Below, piece by piece: positions 36,876 through 47,300 of a stretch of 64,000 nucleotides of DNA; position 1 is the first letter of the stretch; each line of letters opens with the position of its first letter. Source of the stretch: Herpetomonas samuelpessoai (taxonomy: Eukaryota; Euglenozoa; Kinetoplastea; Trypanosomatida; Trypanosomatidae); contig JASAOC010002128.1 of the NCBI GenBank assembly GCA_030849835.1, positions 1 through 64,000 on the forward strand. Direction: 5' to 3'. The notes under the pieces were generated by a model that saw nothing but the letters and a program-made list of their open reading frames with translations, was not told the origin of the DNA and ran no database searches. Position numbers and translations under genes: made by a program.

Positions 36876-38897
36876 TTACGGCGCTTCCTCAATCTCCTCG
36901 TCCTCCTCGACCTCCTCGACCTCCTCGACCGTGCGCCGGCGCTGCATAGCCTCTGCGTACGCCTGTGGATGCACGCGACGCGCATGCGCCATCCACTGCG
37001 CCCGGTTCGGGAAAGTGGCCGCCATGCAGCCGTCGAAGGGGCAGGTGTGCCGCACCGCTGCCGTACGCTGCCACGGCGCCTCGAGAACGGCTCGCGCCCG
37101 CTGCTGCAAGGCTTCGGTCATGATAGGCAACGCGTGCATGTGTGTGTCACCATTCGCGTGGTGCGCTTCGGGGGACAGGGAAGACACCTGCGATCCGTGT
37201 CTGTTCGGGAGCTCACCCTCCCCAGCGGTGACTGGCTTCTCATGAGGTGGGGTGACGCTTCTGAGTGCGTCGCTGTGGGTGGGGGTATGCGTCATCTCGG
37301 AATCCAAGCGCCGTTCCCGCGCACGCAGCCGGCGGAGCAAGATGCGCCGGTGCCGCCGTCGATTGTTGTGGCGACGATTGAAGTCCAGATGCAGGCGATC
37401 GACAAGCCACGCCTCAGGAGCCATGTCGCTATCGCTCATGTCCTCCTCACTATTCGAGGCGCCGTTGCTCTGGGAGAGCTCGTCCGTCGTGTCTTCGGCC
37501 ACGTCGTGAGAACCAGAGGAGCTCACAGACGCGTCTGCGCGGTCTGGCGTGCGTGAGCTGTCCGCCTCCCACATCCGATTCCACCCCTCCCATTGCCCGC
37601 CAAGATCGACCACGGAGCTGCCGCTGCCGCTGCTGCTGCTGTAGCCCTCACTGAGGGAGTCATCGGCGTTGTCGTAGTACTTGAGGCCGGCCTGTGCGGC
37701 CAACTGTGCTGCCCGACGACGCCAGTGCGGCTGCGGGTCTGCCTCGTCGGCGCTGCTGTCACCGTAACCCTCACTGTCTGTTGCAGATGTTCGGCTGCGC
37801 TTGCGTCGGTCCCCACGTTCACCCTGCATGGGTGCCAGCGATGCCGACGTAGGTGTCGATCGGCGCTGCGCCTGCACCGCATCCTCCATAGGGTCGGCCA
37901 AGGCATCGTCACGAAAGGGGCAGTAGTAGCGCTGATGCCGGCGGAGGTGCGAGCGGGTGCCCACCTCAAGCTCACAGTCTGGGCAGGTGAAGCCACGTCG
38001 CTCCTCCACCAGAGGGAGCGGCTTCTCCATTCTCTGGCGCTTCTTTTGTTTGCTTTTCTTTCCTGTCACCACATGGAAGGCGTGCTGCTCAGGGCTGCGG
38101 TGACCCGGTGTTTGTTGTGCCGTTTCCTGTGTGCTGTCTGTGCCGGCACGCGCCTCGCTATTGGTGGTGCCCGCCATAGACAATCGCTTGAGGCACCCCT
38201 TCTCATGCAGTGCGTGCGTCGACTTCCACGCAAAAAACTTTCCACAGAAGCGGCATTGCAGAAGCCCGGGAGGGTGTAGTGCCACCTCGCTGCTCTCCGG
38301 TCTGGCCGTCTCCCCTCCCTGCACAGCGGCATCTCTGTGCTGGGTCGCAGTGGAGGTGGGCAGCGCAAACGGAGGTGGGGCACGGCTGTGGCGCGCGGAC
38401 CTTCCCTCGCCTGGTGCGGCGCGCTCCGGCGGGCGGCCAATCTGCGGGCGCCGTGCGACAAACGCATCCGACGCTGTCCCCTCTTCCGGCTGCTGCTGCT
38501 GCTGCTGCTGTGACGCGTCGCCGCCGCGCGAGTGTTCTGGGCCAGGCATGGGATGCGGATGCAGTACCTCGTCATCGTCTGGGGCAGGGTTGCGTGGACG
38601 GTGCTGTGGCGTGGCCAAGTCGGCGTGCACCGCCATCACATGCCGCTTTAAATTCTGTTTTGTCGTGAAACCGACGCGGCAGTACGGGCACACGTGCGGC
38701 CGCCGGTCGCTGTGTGTGAGGAGATGTCGGCGGTAATTGCTGTGCACGCCGCTGTGCAGCCGCTCGCCGGCGAAGACGCGGCCGCAGTGAGGGCAGGTGA
38801 GGGTGGCGACAGGGGGCAGCCGCCGGGGTCGACCCGAGGGTTTGGGCGACGGAGGGGCGTCATCGCCAGGTGCATCAACCGGTGGCGCCTCGTCCAT
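36876..38897 (-). CDS. C2H2/C2HC zinc-finger protein with five fingers
   Basis: A 673-residue protein. The longer frame starts at TTG, so I use ATG 38897. Five zinc-finger candidates are visible. Finger 1 (about 34-62) begins CPHCGRVFAGERLH and has extra residues before its histidines. Finger 2 (about 66-87) is a classical C-X2-C-X12-H-X4-H. Fingers 3 (about 211-232, CRFCGKFFAWKSTHALH) and 4 (about 302-323, CPDCELEVGTRSHLRRH) end in cysteine, so they are C2HC. Finger 5 (about 616-642) is C-X4-C-X13-H-X4-H. A Gln run lies near residue 135. A basic Arg-rich block (NRRHNNRRRHRRILLRRLR) precedes finger 5, and an acidic Glu-Val-Glu-Glu tail ends the protein. Nucleic-acid binding is likely; DNA versus RNA cannot be decided. 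Fingers 1-2 form a closely spaced pair and the others are isolated. Confidence 0.8.
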   Translation of the reverse strand: MDEAPPVDAPGDDAPPSPKPSGRPRRLPPVATLTCPHCGRVFAGERLHSGVHSNYRRHLLTHSDRRPHVCPYCRVGFTTKQNLKRHVMAVHADLATPQHRPRNPAPDDDEVLHPHPMPGPEHSRGGDASQQQQQQQPEEGTASDAFVARRPQIGRPPERAAPGEGRSARHSRAPPPFALPTSTATQHRDAAVQGGETARPESSEVALHPPGLLQCRFCGKFFAWKSTHALHEKGCLKRLSMAGTTNSEARAGTDSTQETAQQTPGHRSPEQHAFHVVTGKKSKQKKRQRMEKPLPLVEERRGFTCPDCELEVGTRSHLRRHQRYYCPFRDDALADPMEDAVQAQRRSTPTSASLAPMQGERGDRRKRSRTSATDSEGYGDSSADEADPQPHWRRRAAQLAAQAGLKYYDNADDSLSEGYSSSSGSGSSVVDLGGQWEGWNRMWEADSSRTPDRADASVSSSGSHDVAEDTTDELSQSNGASNSEEDMSDSDMAPEAWLVDRLHLDFNRRHNNRRRHRRILLRRLRARERRLDSEMTHTPTHSDALRSVTPPHEKPVTAGEGELPNRHGSQVSSLSPEAHHANGDTHMHALPIMTEALQQRARAVLEAPWQRTAAVRHTCPFDGCMAATFPNRAQWMAHARRVHPQAYAEAMQRRRTVEEVEEVEEDEEIEEAP

Positions 38898-39763
38898 GGA
38901 TGCTATACAGTTGGCATGCAAACCTAAGAGTTAGGAAGCCTCACGCGACGGTTATGGGAATGGCTCCTTCCAAAGTGAAGCTGGATCAACGACTCACACT
39001 CCGAGCAGATCGTTGGGGAAAAAATAATACGAGTTTCTTTAAAAAATAACACAAGAGCGCGTGTGCAGGAAACGGATTCACAAGTAGGGTACAATCTCTC
39101 GCTAGTACGTTTCTGCTACGTTTCAGGTGCGCAAGGGAGAGACATACGGGGTTGTGGAAGGTGAATCAGCGCCGTGTGAGGTGCCTGCGTCTTGGCGGCC
39201 GCCGACGGGGACGAACAAAAACAAAAAAGCGAGTGTCGTTCAGAATACGCAGTCACCTGAGCGTCGCGGGGCTCCCCTGTCCAACGACTTGACCCGTTTC
39301 CTATCAGCTTCATCTCTCACCGCAAAGACCAACGATCTCTCTCACGGGGTCCTGCCATGTCCGCTCAGCCCTTCACGCCGTTCTCGTCAAAAACTAGTTT
39401 AGTTGGAGAGGTAAAGGCAGCTTACGCTGGGTGTCTCTCGATAGGACTGCGATCACTTTGTTTTAAAATCAAGCACTGGTAAGTGCTATTAATACTTCTT
39501 TTCGCTTTTAATGTTTTGTTTCCCAGAGGGAGGGAAGAGCCTCGGGCGACAGCAAAGAAGGGAAGGCTGCGAATACCGGTAGAGTATGGTGTCAGCATGA
39601 AAAAAAAAATGAAAAAAAAAAAACGGATGAACAAGCAAAAAAAAAAAGGAGAAAGGCGTGGCAAAAAATATATGAAAAGCAAAGTAGAACGATTATGGTG
39701 AGGGCTTGCCTCGACCACACTCTGCAGCTGCGTGGAGAAGCCACGAACCTTGCCTGCCTCTCC
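38898..39763. other. Intergenic region
   Basis: About 870 bp between the DNA-repair methyltransferase gene and the zinc-finger gene. It has A-rich plus-strand runs near 39600-39650. No coding sequence or RNA gene is recognised. Confidence 0.6.
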
Positions 39764-40546
39764 TTAGCGGCAGGATGCCTTTGTGCAGACCACCTTCTCA
39801 TGCGCGACGGCAGCGAGCTTCTCTGCGGGCACAGGGGCGCGCTCGTGCTTCAGCAGCCACGCCTTCTTCTCCAGTCCACATCCGTATCCATGAAGCCCGT
39901 TGGTGGAGCCGACCACCCGATGGCAGGGAATAATGATCGGGATAGGGTTACGCGCCATGGCCTGGCCCACCGCGCGCGAGGGGACCGCCGTGCCAGCGGC
40001 TTGCTGTCCCTTGGTCTTCGCCACAAGCTCCCCGAGCTGCTTGTAGGAGACCGACTGCCCGGCCCGCACGTGCTGGCGCAGCGTCAGCCAGACGGCGCGG
40101 GTGTACGGAGCGGTGGTAGGTGGCACCACCACAGGGATCGAATCCAGTTCAGCTTGTAAGGCAGCGGCCGAGCCGGCGGCAGGGGTCGGCGGGTTGAAGA
40201 AGCGGTCCAGCTTGACCGCCGCCGCCACGGGGGCACCCTTGCTGTCCTGGATGTGGAAGATCGTGTCGCGGTACCAGCGCTGCTTCATCAGGGCAAATTT
40301 CGCCTCCTCATCCGCGTGCCAGTCGCACCACCGCACCGCACCATCGACGTCTGTGAAAACAGAAAACGGACCAAAGCGGGTGGGGACGATGGAGCGGTAG
40401 AGCGTCAAGACGGCGGGGGCCTTTCCACGCTTAGGGGCCTGGGCTTTGGTAGGCACGGCATTGGTGGACTTGATTCTCTTTCCCTGCGCAGCGACGTGAC
40501 GGCGAGCCGCCGTGGCTGTGGAAGAGATCTTTTTGGCGGTCACCAT
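39764..40546 (-). CDS. MGMT: O6-methylguanine-DNA methyltransferase
   Basis: A 260-residue suicide DNA-repair protein that transfers the alkyl group from O6-alkylguanine to its own cysteine. The active-site motif is PCHRV with acceptor Cys208. Just before it come SRAVGQAMARNPIPIIIP, containing the arginine of the helix-turn-helix that intercalates into DNA (the Arg128 equivalent of human MGMT) and the Asn of the Asn-Pro pair. SYKQLGELV marks the start of the DNA-binding helices. The C-terminal GLEKKAWLLKHE follows the family pattern. A Lys/Arg/Ala-rich N-terminal extension of about 45 residues could be a nuclear-targeting tail. The start is ATG 40546. A CT-rich tract lies about 20-45 bases upstream, but no AG separates it from the ATG, so the acceptor is probably further upstream, near 40619. 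Confidence 0.95.
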   Translation of the reverse strand: MVTAKKISSTATAARRHVAAQGKRIKSTNAVPTKAQAPKRGKAPAVLTLYRSIVPTRFGPFSVFTDVDGAVRWCDWHADEEAKFALMKQRWYRDTIFHIQDSKGAPVAAAVKLDRFFNPPTPAAGSAAALQAELDSIPVVVPPTTAPYTRAVWLTLRQHVRAGQSVSYKQLGELVAKTKGQQAAGTAVPSRAVGQAMARNPIPIIIPCHRVVGSTNGLHGYGCGLEKKAWLLKHERAPVPAEKLAAVAHEKVVCTKASCR

Positions 40547-41327
40547 AATGAACCCGTGGGATGCAGAGAGAGAAAGAGAGAGAGAGGAGATGCAAGCGAT
40601 GTATGGTGTTCTCTATAGGAGCAAGAGCACTGTCTGTGAAATATGTCCGCGTGGGAGAGTTTCTCCAGATGAATTATTTTCTTGTAAAAGTTTTTTTTTT
40701 TGGAGGGAGTGTGGGAAGTGTCACTTGCAGCTCTATATGGTTGCTGTTGTTGCTTTTATTTTTACAGGAAGAAGGGGGAAAAACAAAGAGAGAGCAGCCA
40801 TGTCCTGGGGAGAATGTCGAAGCAACTGTCTGATGCAAAGGTGATGGTGCATGGTACGGCTTCCAGCCTTCCTCCGTTTCTGTGTGTACGTCTATGCGTG
40901 CGTAGTTGCCAAGAAAAAAAAAAACCTTCACATTTCACTGTACCAACATGTGGGAATCGATTCCACCGAATGGTCGCAACGAGTGAGGTCTGCCCGTATG
41001 CGCTGCCTGGATGGACTGCACGTCATGCAGATCTCCCATTCTCTCTGACTACAACGGCTTTGGAGAAACGCGCTTTGGCAAGGCTCCCTTTCTCGTCAGA
41101 TGGTGTTGTTGCTGTTTCTTCTTTTTGATAGGCTTACCTTGTTATACCGATGTTTATGCGTGAAACTTGCGATCGTTTAACGTTAGACGAGACTGTCAAG
41201 ATTATAATTTCAAAAAGGAAACGTGCTGGAAACAGAAGCCCGCGTGTCTGCTCAAGACACACCACCCAGAAAGAGAGAGGGTGAGAGCCTCGATAGATAA
41301 AAGAAAGTCATCCATTCCTCCATGTGC
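40547..41327. other. Intergenic region
   Basis: About 780 bp between UTP10 and the O6-methylguanine methyltransferase gene. It contains the GA-rich (transcript CT-rich) tract at 40567-40590 and T or A runs near 40689-40700 and 40913-40924. No other feature is recognised. Confidence 0.6.
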
Positions 41328-44300
41328 TTAGCTCATGGCATGGAGCACATCCTGGCCCGTCATGTGCGACAGGTTCGTGCACAGCTTGCGGGCCTCCTCC
41401 ACCACGGCGTCATCACGGTCCTCGGTGAGCTCCACTACCGACGGCAGCATCTCTGCCATGAGCCGCGACGCGAGCTCCTCGCCGCCGTCCGCGTAGACGC
41501 CGTCCAGGCAGAGCAGGGCCATGCGACGCACATGCCGGCTGGGGTGCCGCAGGGCACGTACCAGTTCCGCCTGCGTCTTGCTCTGCAGCTTGCTCGCATT
41601 CAGGCACGCAAAGAAGGCGCGAATCGCCGGGATCACCATGTGCTCAGCGCGGTAGCGGTAGTCGTGCAGCTCGTCGGCAAGGTACGCGACATTGGACAGC
41701 TGGTGCGTCAGTGCCCCCATGAGGCCGGGAAAGACCTCGTCCGTGGCGAAGAAGACATCCAAGGGGATGCTGTAGTCATAATCGGGGCCCGGGGTCTGGG
41801 CAAGGGACATGCGCCGCACACTATCCAGCGCGCCTTCGAGCACGACCGCCACAAGCGAAGCCAGCTGCTTCGCCCCACCATCCTTGGCGGAGGAACAGTA
41901 GCCGTTCAGTGTACCCACAACGTAGGGCAGCACGGTGGGAAAGCTAAAGTCCAAGATGCCGCCGAGCTTCTCCAGCAAGTGGTTGTACAGGGCGTAGAAG
42001 AGGCCCCAGCCGTGCAGTGACGTGCGTGGGACGCTGTCCGCATTGTCTTGTGCGCCCGTGCCGCCGTGCTCCTCCTCGTCGTTATCGCTGCTGCTGGTGT
42101 TGCTGCTGTTCGCCCTCTTGGACGCAGATGAGCCCTTCTTGAGCGACTTGCTGAAGTGGTTGGCATCCCCACCAAACGCCCACTCTGCAATCACGCGCAG
42201 AAACTTGGTGCAGTGCTTGGGCTTGAACTTGAGGAAGAAGACCGTGTAGGCGTCCAGCACGGGCAGCACCACCTCCGCGGACGGCGCCGCATTGGCCGTC
42301 CCGGCGAGCGACTGCAAGGCGGCCAGCCAGAAGTTGTCCTGCGGCGTGGTGCCCTCGGTCATGACGCTCATCATGAGCAGCTCCTCCTTGCGCAAGCTCT
42401 GCACCCGCCGCGCGATGCAGCCGAACAGGAGCACAAAGGAGTGCGTCGTGGCCTGCACACGTACGACACGCGCGTTCTTGGCGCCCGTTGTCGTGGCGTC
42501 CATGGGGGCCGCACCTCCCGGCAGGACGGCTGTGTTCACGTGACGCATGCCGCGCAGACACTCTGCCGTCGCATCGAGAAAGAGCTGAGGCTCCATCAGC
42601 GCCTCGAGCACCGCGAGCACCTCGGCACAGAGGTAGCTGGTCTCCGGGTCGTCCACGTTGGTGGAGTGCGAGGCGGCGTAGATGATGCGGGGCAGGTACG
42701 GCTGGCTGAGCTGCCAGCACAGCGGGAAGACACGAATGAGGCAGGAAAGACTGGTGTGCCGGAGCAGCGAGCCCGCCTCCCCGCGGGCCACCACCGCAGG
42801 CAGGTCGGCCACCTGAAAGACGACCGCCGAGACGGTGGTGTTGAGCAGCGCGATGCAGTGTGTGGAAGAGAAGGCCGCGCCCATCACCTGCGCAACGGTG
42901 CCGAGGGCCGTCAGCAGGCCACACATGGCGGCAATGATGCCCTCTTCCGCGGTGGCCTTGAAGGCGTACATGGTCTGGTCTGACTCCCCTGAGCTGCCCG
43001 CTGCATCAAACGTGGAGCGGCGCGCGCTGCGCAGGAGCGTCTGCAGGCCCTGGCTCAGGCTGGGCATGCCGAGTTCAAAAACGTATTTCACAAAGTCGTG
43101 CACCTGCTGCACACGTGCCTTGTTGCCAAAGAGCTTGGACAGCTGCGCCTCCGTGACGCGGCGGCCACGGTTCGTGTTCAGCAGCGTCTTTTCAGCCTGG
43201 GTGCTGCCGCCGCTCGCGACGATGCGAATGAGTTCCTCCACCGCCGCCACGCTCAGCTGCACGATACGGAATAGCTGCACGAGCGCTGGCATGGGAATCG
43301 CCGGAGCGGTGTAGGATTGCGCGGCTTTGCGGGTGGTACTGAGGGCACCCGCCTGCGCGGCCTGCAGCAGTGTCATCAGATGGGGCATCAGCTGGAACGA
43401 GCGCTTGGTCGTCAGCGGGCGCGCCTTGACGCGGACCAAATCTGCCAGCGTGAGCTTCTTCTTGGGATCGCGCAGGTCGCGACGGTGCTGCTCAAGCTCC
43501 TCGTCACTGAGGGTGTTCTCCACTGTGGGCAGCGAGTGGTGCAGGCGGTCGAGAAGCACCTCGAGGCCCTTGAGCTGCAGGGTAGAGCGGCTGTCGCCCA
43601 GCAGGCGCTGCTGGCATTCCACAAAGGTGGGCTCGTTGATGCCGGCCAGCACGCAGGCAAGCGCATTACCAGCGAGAAGCTCGAGCAGCATTGCGTAGCT
43701 CTTGTTCTCACCGTAGAGTGCCCCACTGTCCTTAGCGGCCGCGGAGCCGTCCTCCGCGTCATTCTCCGTGGCGGTGTTCAGGTCACTGTAGTGCGAAAAC
43801 ATCTCCAGTGCGGAGAGGAGTAAGTGCATGCAGGCGTCACTGGCGTTTGTGCCCTCTGCGCCGTGCTGAGCAGCCGTCGCCTCGTCGTGCTCCTCCTCCT
43901 CCGCCGCCTCCTCCTCGCCGGTCTTTTGCTTGCCGCTCCCTGCCTTCTTGCCGCTGTGGTGCTGCAGCTGAATGAACGGCGTCAGGAAGGCATCGGACTT
44001 CACCGTAGTCGTGATAACGTCCAGGAGCTGCTCCTGGCGGTTCACAATCTGGTTGGGTTTCACCATCTTGCGGAACAAGTGAAGCACCTCGCGAGCGTCC
44101 TCGGTTTCTTCATCCTGACCGTTGCCCTCCGCCTCGTTCTCCGAGGCCACCGCGAGCACGGCGTGAGGGTCCACGACAAGACGCATCAGCTGTGTCACGG
44201 TGCTAATCTGTGTGTGGACATCAAAGCTGGTGATGATCTCCCGGCACGTGTCGGCCGCACTGCGGTAGCGCAGGGCCTCGGAGAACTCCACGGCGCTTAG

Positions 44301-47300
44301 GCGGACAAGCAAGGCCGCGATCGGAATGTGCAGAAGGAACGATGGCGCCGCTTTCTCTGTCTTCCCTGTGGGCAGACCGTCCTGCAGAGGTCCCAGCAGG
44401 GGAGCCAGGGTGCGCAGGAGCTCCGCGATCACGTCGACCTTGCCACGAGAGATGTCTGCCGCCGCCGCTGCCGCGCCGTCCGCATCCTCATCGTCGGACT
44501 GCAGGAGGAGAGAGGCCATCAGCACGAGCGCCTGCTTCAGCACGCCGCCGCGCAGCTTGTAGGCGCCGCGGGGGTCCTTCTCTGCCAATGCGCGGGGCTG
44601 TTCCGTGCACAGCGCGGTCAACGCACGCAGAAACGCGAGCACGTGGCGCGGATACACATCCAGCAGGCTGCCGCTCCCTCCGTCCGCCGTCGCCAGCGCC
44701 AGCGTCGCCTCCTCGCTGCTGTCGGTCGAGGGCAGAAGCAAAGGCAACATCTTGTCGAGAGGGTGGGTGGAGAGGATCGACATGGTTAGGGCGAGCAACG
44801 ACTCGGCGTCTTCGTCGTCGTCGAACTGCACCGCTGGGGCAGCTTTGAGAAGGGCGGAAAGCACGCGCAGGCACATGAGGCTGGACGGGCCACGCGGCCA
44901 CGTGTCCTGGGCAACCTGTGCAGCCGCTTTTCCTCCCTTGCCCTTGCTCGACTTACCGGAGGACGCGAGCCCTTCGACAGAAGGCTTGGCGATGGCCACA
45001 ATGGTGCTGGCATCTGCAAAGGTGAGGGGGTTGCTCAGCACGCAGTCCGACGGGGGCAGCCAGCGGCCCCCAGATGGCGCTACGGTCGCCGCCGCCGACG
45101 ACGAAGACTCCGGTGCCAGAACCTCTAGGAACGACACGAGCGCCTCACCATCTGTTGCCGAAAGCCCTGTGGATGCTGCTGCCGATGAGGCCGCGGCGCT
45201 GCTGCAGTTGGCAAGGAAAGGTCGGAAGAGACGCTGAAAGCCGCCCACGGTGCCAACGCAGAGGCGCGCGACGTCCGAGCCAATCACACCCGTCGCCTCC
45301 ACCATGAGAGACCGGATAATGTCCGCGAGCGCCTCAGCAAACTTCTGCGCATCGGCACTGCTGCTGCTGCTGCCCTTCCCATTCTTCTTCCCCGCGCCTG
45401 TCTCTGAGCCTCCCTTGCGGAAGATGAGGCTGCTCTGTGTGGGGGCCTCCACGCCCTGCTGCAGTGCCGTGGCGAGGGCGCTCAGGGCAGCACGGTACAC
45501 GGGGCGCACCGACGCTGTCCCCGCCACGCGAAGGAACGGGCGGCGCAGGAGTAGCAGGCACAGCTGCACGGCAGGGTCAGAAGCCACAGGGCCTGCCGTT
45601 GGCTGAAGCGTCACCCGGCGGCACACCGCCTCAACGTACCGCGCGCCAGCCACAGACACATCCGAGTCACCCGCAACAACAGGTGCACGCGATTTGCCTC
45701 CTGAGGAAGCGGCGGGCCGTGGTCCTGCGGCCGCCGTGATGAGCCTCTCCAGCTGCGGCCACAGCGTTGCCAGGTGCAGCGACGCCTTCTTCCCACCCGC
45801 AGCGTCGGGCGGTGCAAAGAAGAGCTCCACGACGTCAGCGGCGAGGTTGTACGGGACCACGGGTGCCACCTGCCCCTCCTTCTGCGCCGTCGCGAGCAGT
45901 GCGCACACCAGCGCCGCGCCACCTTCGGTGATGCTGAAGCGAGACTCCTCCTTCGCCATGGCCTCCACCACGCTGCTCAGCGCTGTCACGTCCATGGGCG
46001 GAAGGGATGCATCGGTGTTGGTCTTGGTGGTCCGTGTGGCCGCGAGTGCGGTGGCCACAACGAGATGTACGCAAGACGCCCCGTTGGCGGCGGGCTTCCC
46101 CGCCATGCCACGCAGAATCGCATCCTGCAGCTGCTGCAGTGCCTTCACCCGGTGCGAGGACGGCGCGCGAAGAGGGAGGAACAGACAGGCAGCCAGAGCG
46201 CCAAGAGAAAAGGTGCCAGTGGAGGCCGTCGCCTCCGCCACCCGCTGCTCGGCAGGGCCGTACACGGCGGCATGCACGAGGGCATACCAGTCCACACCAA
46301 ACGCATTTTCATCCTCTGGACGCGGCGCACTCTCTGCTTCCTCTGACTCGTTGGCGCCACTCACCGCGAGGGCGGTGGTCGGCGCGTCGACCAAGGTGAG
46401 TAATGCAGCGGGAAGGGCCACAGGACTTTCCGAGAGGGTAGGGAGACGCGCGCCAAGGAAGCCGAGGAGGCGCAGCAGAGGAACCAGCTCCGTGCCAGTC
46501 ATGTTGCCCTCGCCAAGCGTCACACGCACGACACCTTCGACGGCGGCGGCGAGGCACGCGGTGAGGTCATCACCTGGAAGGTACGCCGAGCTCAGCAAGC
46601 TGTTCTTGGCACCGCGGCCCACCACAGGAGCGGCCGTACCAGCACCGTGGCCGTGGGCGGCCCCCTGTCGGGCGAGCGTCCGATCGCGCTTCTGCAGCTG
46701 GTGCAGATAACCTTGCTCCACCGCCGTGCCCTCCCCTTGGCCGAGGAGGAACTGCAGTAGCGAGTGCTGCTGCGCAGGGGCGGCGAGCAGCATCGCGGCG
46801 GCCGCGACGGCGCACTCTACGTGTGCACGACGGCGTTGCACGGGCGAAGATGCGTCGTCGTCCAGTAGCGCAAGGGATGTCTGCAGGGCAGCCCGCAGGC
46901 GTGTCTCCGCCACTGCTGAAATTCCTTGCAGCAGCGGGGCGTACTCCAGCACGGCGAGGAAGCTGAGCTCCTTCTTGTCGCCCGTGGTCGCGCTTGTCTT
47001 GTGCGTTTGACGCTCAGCCGCCGTGGCGTTGTCCTCGTCGTCGTCGCTGCTGCTGCTTGCGTCGGACCGATGACGGCCCGTGCCCTTTCTCTGGTGACTG
47101 ACGTCGCCCGTGGCAGCGGCAGAGGCCTTGAGTACGGCACCTGTCTTGGGGATCTCGGGGAATTCCTTGAGGAGGGCATTGGTCATGACACGCACCAGCG
47201 GGGTCGACGCGAGTGCAGAGCCCTCCTCCTCCTCTTCATTGGCTGTACCTGCCGCTTCACCCGAGGCGGTGGAGGCTGCACGCACGTACAGCAAGGTGGT

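Noticed and set aside
36886-36937. CCTC-rich repeats near the zinc-finger stop as a minisatellite of interest
   Set aside because: They are simply the codons of the acidic Glu/Val tail of the zinc-finger protein on the opposite strand.
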